Of a DNA stretch of 5,644 nt, positions 1 to 5,532 are shown piece by piece; the first letter of the stretch is position 1, and the number at the start of each line of letters is the position of its first letter. Source of the stretch: Candidatus Poseidoniaceae archaeon (lineage in GTDB: Archaea; Thermoplasmatota; Poseidoniia; Poseidoniales; Poseidoniaceae); NCBI GenBank assembly GCA_013330925.1, contig DUHJ01000099.1, positions 1 to 5,644 on the forward strand. The letters are read 5' to 3'. The translations under genes and the position numbers were made by a program. The notes beneath the pieces are model-generated. The model did not search any database. It was not told the origin of the DNA and saw nothing but the letters and a program-made list of their open reading frames with translations.

Positions 1-2326
1 AGTGCAGGATGTGCGCACGGGTGTCGGGTCGGAGCCGGTAGTTGGCGCTGGGCAGACCAAGGGACTGCTTGACCATCGCCGTACCGCCGGTCACACGGGG
101 TGTGGAGTTGTGCTCGGGGTATGGGATGAGCGACGCGCAGACACCAAGCATGAGCTGGGGGTCGATCTCGCAGTGCGTGTGGTCGTTGGTGTACTCCAAA
201 GCAACGTCGAAGGTGGAGAGGCCCCACTCGCCGTTGGGCAAGCGGACCTTGGCCTCCAAGGTGGCGCTGCTGGCGTTGACTTGACCCATGTTGCTCCATT
301 CCACGTTCTCGCTGGTCACGGGGCGACCGGCGTGTTCGCTTCCTTCAGGGACCTTCTCGGGCAAGAGGAAGGGACGGGACGCGATGAAGAGGTCTTCCTC
401 TTCTTCGGCGTCGACCCACTCAATGATGCCCTTGGTCAGCAGGTCGGCGAAGGTGGTGTCGCCGCTGCGGAGTTCCTCAAGGTGGCCCGGCGTCAAGCGC
501 GGGGCACCGTCGTGGAGGATGAGCAAGGGCCGCAGGATACGTCCCTTGTCGGTGTTGATGAAGATGTCACGGTTTTCCGTGTCGTGTCGAATGGAAACCT
601 CAGGAGGAATCAATCCGCGACGGCGGGCGTTCTTGAACTGGTTGGCCAGGTTGATGCCGTTGTCATGGATGCCGTAGATGTCACCGTTGACGTGCACGCG
701 GTCACCGTTGGTCCAGTCGTCCGGCTGGTAGACGTCCATGTCGTCGAGTTGTCCGCAGATCAAGGCGTCGTCCACTTGTTCCGAGACGTCGATCATCTGG
801 GCTGCGTTCTTCACAAGGCCACAGTTCTGTCCTTCAGGGGTCTCGTTGGGGCAGAGACGACCCCACTGGGTGGGGTGAAGGTCACGTGCTTCGAAGTGAG
901 GCTGGCTTCGCACCAAGGGGCTGGTCACTCGGCGCATGTGCGACAACGCGGAAAGGAAGGTGGTGCGGTCCAAAAGTTGGCTCACACCGCTGCGCCCACC
1001 GACCCAGTTGCCGGTCGCCAGAGCGTGCATGATCTTGGAGGTCAACACGTCGGGACGGAGGCAGGAGCTGATGCGGAGTTCGCGCTTGCGGTTGTGGTGG
1101 CGCTCGAGTTGGTACTTGAGGTCGCGAGCGAGTTGTCCAGCGGAGACGCGGAACAGGTCTTCCACGAGGTCACCGGCGAGGCGGACACGCTTGTTGGCGT
1201 AGTGGTCCTTGTCGTTGGGTGCGCGGTCCGTGAGGGCCATTTCCAGCACCTGGCGGACGATACGGCCGACGAAAATCGCCTTCTTCTTTCGATCTTCGGC
1301 GGTGTCGCCCAAGTGGGGAAGGAGTTCACGGTCCAAGAGTTGGTTCACACGCTGCTCGCGGTATTCACGCTGCTGACCCGCGGCGAATTTCTTCTGAAGC
1401 CACTCGTGGGCTTCTTGGGTGTTCATCGTGTTGTACTCTTCGTTGTCGTTGACTTCATTGATGTTGGCCACGATGTACTTGAAGGTCTCAGTGGGGCCGG
1501 CGATGGCGGTGAAGATTTCCTGGTCGTTGTCGATGCCAAGGGCACGCATGAGGAGAACGACGGGGATGGCGGTGGTTCCGGCCGTGCTGACCTTCACCAT
1601 GAGCATCCCGTCGCGGCGCTTCTCAACGGTCAGGGGCTTTCGCATACCGTCTTTCTGTGAGAAGATCTTGGCGACTTCCGTCTGCTTGGCGTAGCGCTTG
1701 TTGATCTCGACCGTCACACGGTTTGGTGCGAGGTCTTCCATCGAAATGAGGACACGCTCGGTGCCGTTGATGATGAAGTAGCCACCTGGGTCCAACGGGT
1801 CTTCGCCCTTGGTGCGCAGCAGGCCGTGCCATGCGTCCATGTCGTCGTGCGAGGTGGTCGGGGACAGCACGCGGTCGCCCGCAATGTGATTGGGGTGAAG
1901 GTTGCAACGCTTGGAACGGACCATGATGGGCATGTTGCCCACCTGAACGGCCTTCTCGGGGTTGCCGGGAACGCCGTTGCGGTAGATGGTGAAGTCAATG
2001 GTAACCGGGGAGAAGTAGGTCAGCTTGCGCAGACGGCATTCCATGGGCGTGGACGGATGCTCGGACCCGTTGGCCTCCTTGGTCATGGGTTCGCCAAGTT
2101 GGACGTTCCTGAGGCGGATGACGATGTCTTGGTCAGCGACGTCGAGGCGGATGAATCCACCCTCTTCGTCTTCGATTTCCTCGTCGGTGCCGACGCGGAT
2201 GTTTCGGATGATGGATTCCATGCGCGAGGGGAGGTTCTCCCCGGACGGAATGCAGTCATCGTAGGATGCAATTTGATGGTTCACGAGGCTGCGCTCGCGG
2301 AAGTAGGCTTCGATAATCTCCTGCAT
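1..2326 (-). CDS. rpoB: DNA-directed RNA polymerase subunit B (unsplit), 3' end beyond window
   Basis: This is the second-largest subunit of archaeal RNA polymerase (Rpb2/bacterial beta homologue), which forms half of the active-site cleft. The minus strand is open from the ATG at 2326 to the window edge, 775 codons with no stop; the remaining C-terminal part (hybrid-binding and clamp regions) lies outside. Visible family blocks, in order: DPLDPGGYFIINGTERV (about residues 177-192) with EDLAPNR (197-203); GNWVGGRSGVSQLLDR (439-454), the fork-loop region; LHPTQWGRLCPNETPEGQNC (483-502); WVDAEEEE (637-644); and CEIDPQLMLGVCASLIPYPE (719-738). The reading frame runs straight through the point where many euryarchaea split the gene into B'' and B'. 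About 55 residues more than in short archaeal versions lie between DAEEEE and the CEIDP block. The ATG at 2326 is preferred over the in-frame ATG at 2332 because the GGAGG at 2334-2338 sits 7 nt before it. It directly follows rpoH, the usual archaeal order. Confidence 0.97.
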   Translation of the reverse strand, partial: MQEIIEAYFRERSLVNHQIASYDDCIPSGENLPSRMESIIRNIRVGTDEEIEDEEGGFIRLDVADQDIVIRLRNVQLGEPMTKEANGSEHPSTPMECRLRKLTYFSPVTIDFTIYRNGVPGNPEKAVQVGNMPIMVRSKRCNLHPNHIAGDRVLSPTTSHDDMDAWHGLLRTKGEDPLDPGGYFIINGTERVLISMEDLAPNRVTVEINKRYAKQTEVAKIFSQKDGMRKPLTVEKRRDGMLMVKVSTAGTTAIPVVLLMRALGIDNDQEIFTAIAGPTETFKYIVANINEVNDNEEYNTMNTQEAHEWLQKKFAAGQQREYREQRVNQLLDRELLPHLGDTAEDRKKKAIFVGRIVRQVLEMALTDRAPNDKDHYANKRVRLAGDLVEDLFRVSAGQLARDLKYQLERHHNRKRELRISSCLRPDVLTSKIMHALATGNWVGGRSGVSQLLDRTTFLSALSHMRRVTSPLVRSQPHFEARDLHPTQWGRLCPNETPEGQNCGLVKNAAQMIDVSEQVDDALICGQLDDMDVYQPDDWTNGDRVHVNGDIYGIHDNGINLANQFKNARRRGLIPPEVSIRHDTENRDIFINTDKGRILRPLLILHDGAPRLTPGHLEELRSGDTTFADLLTKGIIEWVDAEEEEDLFIASRPFLLPEKVPEGSEHAGRPVTSENVEWSNMGQVNASSATLEAKVRLPNGEWGLSTFDVALEYTNDHTHCEIDPQLMLGVCASLIPYPEHNSTPRVTGGTAMVKQSLGLPSANYRLRPDTRAHILH

Positions 2327-2333
2327 GGTCATC

Positions 2334-2338
2334 CCTCC
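2334..2338 (-). promoter_or_regulatory. Shine-Dalgarno site of rpoB
   Basis: On the minus strand this reads GGAGG. It lies 7 nt upstream of the ATG at 2326 and only 1 nt upstream of the in-frame ATG at 2332, so it selects the downstream start. It sits in the short gap after the rpoH stop codon, which supports translation of rpoB from a shared rpoH-rpoB message. Confidence 0.75.
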
Positions 2339-2341
2339 GGT

Positions 2342-2992
2342 TCAGCTCCCCTCCACAATGAGGCGATAGGCGACGGCGACGCCAGCGGATGGCGACTTCC
2401 GAACAACCTTGAGCACACGGTCGGCGATCCAGCCCGAAGCCAGCGGCTTGTGGTCGGGGTTGGCAGCAAGGGCCGCAACGTCTTGCGCTTCAGCGGACTC
2501 CTTGATGACCTGAACGACAGGATCGGTGATGAGGATCTTTGGGAGCAGTTCCTTGGCCAGTCGCTGCTCGCCGGTTTCGGAGTCCTCGCGAACGAGGTCC
2601 CAGGGTTCGAGTTCGTCGGCCTCCACGGCAAACTGCTCTTCGGCGGAAATGTTTGGTGCACCAAGCAATTCTTGGTGAGGCACCATGGTGTGGTTGAGGG
2701 GGTTGAAGCGGATGCTGATTTCCGGACGGTCGTAGTCATCGATGGCCTTCGCACGGATGGTGAGTTTGCGGCTCTTCTTCTGGGCCCGGCGACGGGAGCC
2801 TTGGTCGGCAATGATGCGCATCACGTTGGCGTGAACGTCGCTTTCCTTGGAGACGCTCAAGCAGGAGGCCACTTCATCGGGGCTCATCTTCTTGATGTCG
2901 GCCATGTTTCGATCGGTGGCCAATTTGTGGGCCGCCTCTTCTTCGACACCGAGTTCAATGAGGCGCTTCTTCGTTGCGCTTTTCACGACCAA
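2342..2992 (-). CDS. rpoH: DNA-directed RNA polymerase subunit H (Rpb5-like) with long N-terminal extension
   Basis: This is the archaeal counterpart of the C-terminal assembly domain of eukaryotic Rpb5, a small subunit at the jaw of RNA polymerase. The 216-residue product carries the family blocks at its C-terminal half: NHTMVPHQEL (100-109), LPKILITDPVVQVI (150-163) and RVLKVVRKSPSAGVAVAYRL (192-211). The last block is diagnostic. Typical archaeal H subunits are about 75-85 residues, so this one is unusually long. Residues 1-45 look like a small helical, helix-hairpin-helix-like module (LIELGVEEEAAHKL, then a second helix ending near DEVASCL). A basic stretch with RRRAQKKSRK (67-76) follows. 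There are also inserts of roughly 20 residues (about 113-143) and 26 residues (about 164-190) inside the H domain. An in-frame TGA at 2996-2998 rules out a longer product. The start is a TTG at 2990-2992 with a G-rich stretch 7 nt upstream; a GTG at 2984-2986 is the alternative. It is followed at once by rpoB. Confidence 0.93.
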   Translation of the reverse strand: MVVKSATKKRLIELGVEEEAAHKLATDRNMADIKKMSPDEVASCLSVSKESDVHANVMRIIADQGSRRRAQKKSRKLTIRAKAIDDYDRPEISIRFNPLNHTMVPHQELLGAPNISAEEQFAVEADELEPWDLVREDSETGEQRLAKELLPKILITDPVVQVIKESAEAQDVAALAANPDHKPLASGWIADRVLKVVRKSPSAGVAVAYRLIVEGS

Positions 2993-3042
2993 ATTTCATC
3001 CCCGCCTTTGGCCCGTAAACGATGACCTGAGGCTTGACCAGG

Positions 3043-3116
3043 CGGGCCCGACGGGGTTCGAACCCGCGACCATCGGGTTAAAAGCCCGACGCTCTACCTG
3101 GCTAAGCTACAGGCCC
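3043..3116 (-). tRNA. tRNA-Lys (anticodon UUU)
   Basis: The minus strand folds into a complete 74-nt cloverleaf including the discriminator base. The acceptor stem GGGCCTG (3110-3116) pairs with CGGGCCC (3044-3050) with one U-G pair. The D-arm is at 3091-3107 and contains the GG pair in its loop. The anticodon stem TCGGG/CCCGA encloses the loop CTTTTAA, giving anticodon TTT at 3080-3082. The variable loop has 5 nt, and the T-arm GCGGG-TTCGAAC-CCCGT (3051-3067) is canonical. There is no intron. The 3' CCA is not encoded: CCT follows the discriminator G, so CCA would be added by the nucleotidyltransferase. The gene lies 50 nt upstream of rpoH on the same strand. It decodes AAA and, by wobble, AAG. 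Confidence 0.97.
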
Positions 3117-3152
3117 AATGCGCATCTTGGGCGAGCGTCCGACCGGACCTCC

Positions 3153-3160
3153 CTTTATGA
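3153..3160 (-). promoter_or_regulatory. Possible TATA element for tRNA-Lys (and perhaps rpoH-rpoB)
   Basis: On the minus strand this reads TCATAAAG, one of the few AT-rich stretches in a GC-rich gap. Its centre is about 40 nt upstream of the mature tRNA 5' end. With the archaeal spacing of about 26 nt it would start transcription near 3130, giving a leader of about 15 nt. A second candidate, CTATAC at 3171-3176, lies slightly further upstream. This is pattern matching only; the start site is not seen. Confidence 0.35.
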
Positions 3161-3220
3161 AGATACCGGAGTATAGGACGACGCGCCTTCGCATGACGCC
3201 CGGGCACGCAGCACCCTGAT

Positions 3221-3226
3221 GTATAG
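3221..3226 (+). promoter_or_regulatory. Possible TATA element for the methyltransferase-biotin ligase gene
   Basis: The hexamer GTATAG occurs here and again exactly 50 bp upstream at 3171-3176, both in the plus orientation of the intergenic gap. From the proximal copy, a start about 26 nt downstream would fall near 3250, just ahead of the ATG at 3253, so the message could be almost leaderless. From the distal copy the leader would be about 55 nt and would include the GGAGG at 3237-3241. The sequence does not show which copy, if either, is used. Confidence 0.3.
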
Positions 3227-3236
3227 CACCTACGGT

Positions 3237-3241
3237 GGAGG
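3237..3241 (+). promoter_or_regulatory. Possible Shine-Dalgarno site of the fusion gene
   Basis: GGAGG lies 11 nt upstream of the ATG at 3253. Two in-frame GTG codons (3235, which overlaps the motif, and 3244, only 2 nt after it) are poorly placed to use it. The ATG is therefore the preferred start, although the spacing is longer than the 7 nt seen for rpoB and the 5174 gene. Confidence 0.5.
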
Positions 3242-3252
3242 AAGTGAACCCC

Positions 3253-4668
3253 ATGGACGCTCCATTTGGTGCCAACGATGCCGAGGACGAACGCCTCCGC
3301 CTCGAACGGACCTCTGCGGCCCGCCGTTGGACGGACGGTTCAGGCCGTCCTTGGGACCTCGTCATTCCGCCGACGGTCTACCCGCCGAGGGAGGACACGG
3401 ACCTGTTGGCCTCGGCGTTGACCGCCCTCGGTCCGGGAGGCGGACGAACGGCCTTTGAGGTCGGGGTGGGCAGCGGAGCGCTCCTCCTCCAGTTGGCCGC
3501 AGACGGTTGGAACGTCGGCGGTTGCGACGTCCACCCCTACGCGGTCGCGGCAAGCCGGCAGGTGTTGGCGGAACATGGCCATAGGGTTCGGGTGATGGAA
3601 TCCGACATCAGGGACCTCGACGCAACCCACCTGGCAGGAGCAGACCTCGTCGTGTGGAACACGCCCTACCTTCCGGCCGTGAATCCCAACGAAGCGCACT
3701 TGGGCCCGCTTGAGGAAGCCTCACTCTCCGACCCAATCCCTGAGGGATCGGGCATCGCCTTGCTCGGCATGTTGGCCAACCTCCCTGTCCGGCCGCAACG
3801 CCGCGCCTTGCTCGTCCTTCGTGAAGACGGCATGGACGGTCTCCGCATGGCCGCCACCGCACGAGGTTGGTGTTCCAGCGTTGAGCGTCGTCTTTCCTTT
3901 GACGACGGTGAGCACCTTGTGGTGGCGGTGCTCGAACCGGCATGGCCGCACGCCAAGCACGCCACCGTCAAGAGCACAGGAAGCACGAACGCGGACTTGC
4001 TCAGCGGGGAGCGAACGGTCGGTGAAAGTCTGCGAGCCGAGCAGCAAACCGAAGGCCGAGGACGCCGTGCAGCATCATGGGCCTCCGAACGTGGTGACCT
4101 GACCGCGTCGTGGGTCATCCACGATGGATCATCCCCGATGCCCGCTCACGGCCTTCTGCAAGCCGCCTGCGCCTTGGCCGCCAAGGATGTGCTGCTGGAC
4201 GTCAGCGGTCTTCGTGAAGATGCGGTGCTCCTGAAGTGGCCAAACGACCTCATCGTTGACCTCGACGGCTTGGGCAAGGTTGGAGGATGGCTCATCGAAA
4301 GCAGGCAGCAGGGTCGCCGAACACGCGTGGTCGCTGGACTCGGATTGAACCTGACCCCCGGCTCGCCCACGGTGGATGGAACGCCACGTGCCTTCCTTGA
4401 AGGTCAAAACGCCGAAGAGGTTCGCCGCGCCTTGACAACCCGTTTGTGCTCACGTTTGGCTTCGCTGAGCACCCCACTGGGAAGAAGGCACCTCTCCGAG
4501 GAGGCTGTCGTGGCATACCAAGCCTCTTCCCAACGGTTGGGCTTGGAGGACCTCGAAGGGAAGTCCTTGGTTCCCGAAGGCCTTGATCCTCACGGGAACC
4601 TGATCGTGAAAGAGCACAATGAAGCCCTCACCGACCTCGACCACGTCCAGTGGCGGTCGTGGCCCTAG
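3253..4668 (+). CDS. Fusion protein: HemK2/PrmC-like glutamine methyltransferase + biotin protein ligase (BirA)
   Basis: This 471-residue cytoplasmic protein contains two enzymes. Residues 1 to about 232 match the archaeal/eukaryotic HemK2 (Mtq2) methyltransferase: the entry motif VYPPREDTDLL (42-52), the SAM-binding loop FEVGVGSG (68-75), acidic DVHPYAV (92-98) and catalytic NTPYLP (136-141), normally NPPY. Known members methylate the GGQ glutamine of release factor 1 with SAM. Residues about 235-471 match biotin protein ligase, which makes biotinyl-AMP and biotinylates a lysine on carboxylase carrier proteins: STGSTN (241-246), EGRGRRAASW (267-276), LKWPNDL (327-333), GKVGGWLIES (341-350), AGLGLNL (361-367) and an SH3-like C-terminal domain (about 420-471). 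The frame is continuous with no stop or start cue between domains. The methyltransferase occupies the place of the DNA-binding domain of E. coli BirA. The usual GRGRRGRxW ligase motif is altered. No biotin acceptor or release factor gene is in the window. Both domain assignments are firm; substrates are inferred. Confidence 0.93.
   Translation: MDAPFGANDAEDERLRLERTSAARRWTDGSGRPWDLVIPPTVYPPREDTDLLASALTALGPGGGRTAFEVGVGSGALLLQLAADGWNVGGCDVHPYAVAASRQVLAEHGHRVRVMESDIRDLDATHLAGADLVVWNTPYLPAVNPNEAHLGPLEEASLSDPIPEGSGIALLGMLANLPVRPQRRALLVLREDGMDGLRMAATARGWCSSVERRLSFDDGEHLVVAVLEPAWPHAKHATVKSTGSTNADLLSGERTVGESLRAEQQTEGRGRRAASWASERGDLTASWVIHDGSSPMPAHGLLQAACALAAKDVLLDVSGLREDAVLLKWPNDLIVDLDGLGKVGGWLIESRQQGRRTRVVAGLGLNLTPGSPTVDGTPRAFLEGQNAEEVRRALTTRLCSRLASLSTPLGRRHLSEEAVVAYQASSQRLGLEDLEGKSLVPEGLDPHGNLIVKEHNEALTDLDHVQWRSWP
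4665..4668. other. Interlocked convergent stop codons in CTAG
   Basis: The plus-strand fusion gene ends with TAG at 4666-4668. The minus-strand membrane-protein gene ends with TAG at 4665-4667 read on its own strand. Both stops lie in one CTAG palindrome, a 4-bp tail-to-tail overlap. There is no room for a terminator between the two genes, so each transcript must run into the other's coding region. Confidence 0.9.
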
Positions 4669-5174
4669 GGCTCAGTCAGCAGTTCGGCGTCCATGCCAGC
4701 ATCATCGTCTGCATCGGCAGCTTTCGCCTTCAAGGAAAGCACCACTGCATAGCCCACCAGGGCTGCACCGAGAAGCGGAGGCCATGCAAGGCTCAAGACC
4801 CCACGGTTCAGGTCGACGTCCACTTCACCCGTCCCCTCAGAAATTGAAATGGACCACGACACGGCACCCCGCTCTGGCACCTCAAAGGTCTGCGTCCCGC
4901 CGTCACCGGCGGCCACGGCCTCGGTGATCAGGACCTCGTCCTGACCTTCCATCTGGAAACGGAAGGTGACGATGGACGTCTGCTCGACGCTGTAGGTCAC
5001 CTCGACGGTCGCGCCCTGCCCAAGCCTGGCGTTTCCTGAGACGGCCTCTTCGGTGTTGAGGGCCACGGGGTCGTCCCATGCCAGCATGACGATGCTCCCC
5101 ACAAGGAGGCTCAGGCCAACCAGCATGACCACGTCCTGAAGACGCAACGGTGGTGCGTCCCCTCCGGCCCCCAT
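4665..5174 (-). CDS. Unrecognised small protein with two membrane segments
   Basis: I do not recognise a family. The 169-residue product has a hydrophobic segment at about 15-33 (VVMLVGLSLLVGSIVMLAW) and a second at about 127-148 (ending LLGAALVGYAVVLSL), followed by a short acidic tail (ADADDDAG, 153-160). The roughly 90 residues between them are rich in alternating polar and beta-branched residues (for example VEVTYSVEQTSIVTFRF, 57-73), suggesting a beta-sandwich domain held outside the membrane with both ends inside. The ATG at 5174 is preferred because GAGG at 5182-5185 lies 7 nt upstream. A longer version from the GTG at 5237 would overlap the pop5 gene and add 21 residues with no membrane or signal character. 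It follows pop5 by 25 nt and is probably cotranscribed with it. Its 3' end interlocks with the convergent fusion gene. Confidence 0.8.
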   Translation of the reverse strand: MGAGGDAPPLRLQDVVMLVGLSLLVGSIVMLAWDDPVALNTEEAVSGNARLGQGATVEVTYSVEQTSIVTFRFQMEGQDEVLITEAVAAGDGGTQTFEVPERGAVSWSISISEGTGEVDVDLNRGVLSLAWPPLLGAALVGYAVVLSLKAKAADADDDAGMDAELLTEP

Positions 5175-5181
5175 GTCATCG

Positions 5182-5185
5182 CCTC
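5182..5185 (-). promoter_or_regulatory. Shine-Dalgarno site of the membrane-protein gene
   Basis: On the minus strand this reads GAGG (within AGAGG), 7 nt before the ATG at 5174. This is the same spacing as in front of rpoB, and it decides the start codon against the upstream GTG at 5237. Confidence 0.6.
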
Positions 5186-5199
5186 TGCGCTTTGCTTCA

Positions 5200-5532
5200 T
5201 CAACGTCGTGGCGGCCGAGGCAAGCCAAGGCGTTCACGTACGAGGCGAATTTTTCCAGAGGTGGTCACGCTCCGAAGGCCGTGGGTGGTCCATGCCGAAT
5301 CATCGGCCAAGGCAGCGCGCACAACGGGCGCCACGGCCAAGGTGACGCCGAGGATGGCCACCCCTTCATCGGCGTCCCTTTGGTGAGCGGGCACGACGTC
5401 CATGAGCCGCACGTTGACGTCGAACATCGCCTCAAGCACCTTCTCAATATGCGCCCGTTCGGTCAGGTGGGACCCGACCTCGACACCGATCCACCGCCGT
5501 TTCGGGCGATGAGCCTTCGACGGTCGGGCCAT
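5200..5532 (-). CDS. rnp2: Ribonuclease P protein component 2 (Pop5)
   Basis: Pop5 is a protein subunit of archaeal RNase P; with Rpp30 it stabilises the catalytic RNA domain that trims tRNA 5' leaders. The 110-residue product is close to the usual family length (about 100-130). Its N-terminus, RPKRRWIGVEV (9-19), resembles the RPKxRYLxFEV entry of archaeal Pop5. The middle, EGVAILGVTLAVAPVVRAAL (56-75), fits the strand-helix of the core fold. The C-terminal block LRSVTTSGKIRLVRERLG (86-103) resembles the family's VxGVSGTIxRAREKYL signature. The tail is basic and proline-rich (PRPPRR). The ATG at 5532 is preceded by GGTGG at 5536-5540, a tightly spaced ribosome-binding site; a TTG at 5547 is a weaker alternative. 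The identification rests on these short motifs, since the family is divergent. The two-membrane-segment gene follows 25 nt downstream. Archaeal Pop5 genes often sit next to Rpp30, which cannot be confirmed here. Confidence 0.8.
   Translation of the reverse strand: MARPSKAHRPKRRWIGVEVGSHLTERAHIEKVLEAMFDVNVRLMDVVPAHQRDADEGVAILGVTLAVAPVVRAALADDSAWTTHGLRSVTTSGKIRLVRERLGLPRPPRR

Noticed and set aside
2..1660. Open frame of 552 codons on the plus strand.
   Set aside because: It is codon-aligned antisense to rpoB, whose minus-strand translation gives unmistakable polymerase motifs. The plus translation shows no recognisable family and is rich in Val, Gly and Asp, as expected when GC-rich codons are read backwards.
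2329..2811. Minus-strand frame of 160 codons overlapping rpoH.
   Set aside because: It is an out-of-frame shadow of rpoH. Its product is a Ser/Pro/Arg-rich low-complexity string, whereas the rpoH frame carries the H-subunit signature.
1826..3025. Open frame of 399 codons on the plus strand.
   Set aside because: It lies in the same antisense register and crosses both rpoB and rpoH and the gap between them. No family motifs and no credible ribosome-binding site support it.
3235..3252. Upstream GTG starts (3235 and 3244) for the fusion gene.
   Set aside because: The GTG at 3235 overlaps the GGAGG motif itself and the GTG at 3244 is only 2 nt after it. The ATG at 3253 is better placed, and the extra 6 residues add nothing recognisable.
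3666..4118. Minus-strand frame of 150 codons opposite the fusion gene.
   Set aside because: It is the antisense of a region with clear methyltransferase and ligase motifs; the translation is Arg/Ser/Pro-rich and shows no domain.
5175..5237. Longer start (GTG at 5237) for the membrane-protein gene.
   Set aside because: It would overlap pop5 by 38 bp. The ATG at 5174 has a well-spaced GAGG and begins just before the first membrane segment.
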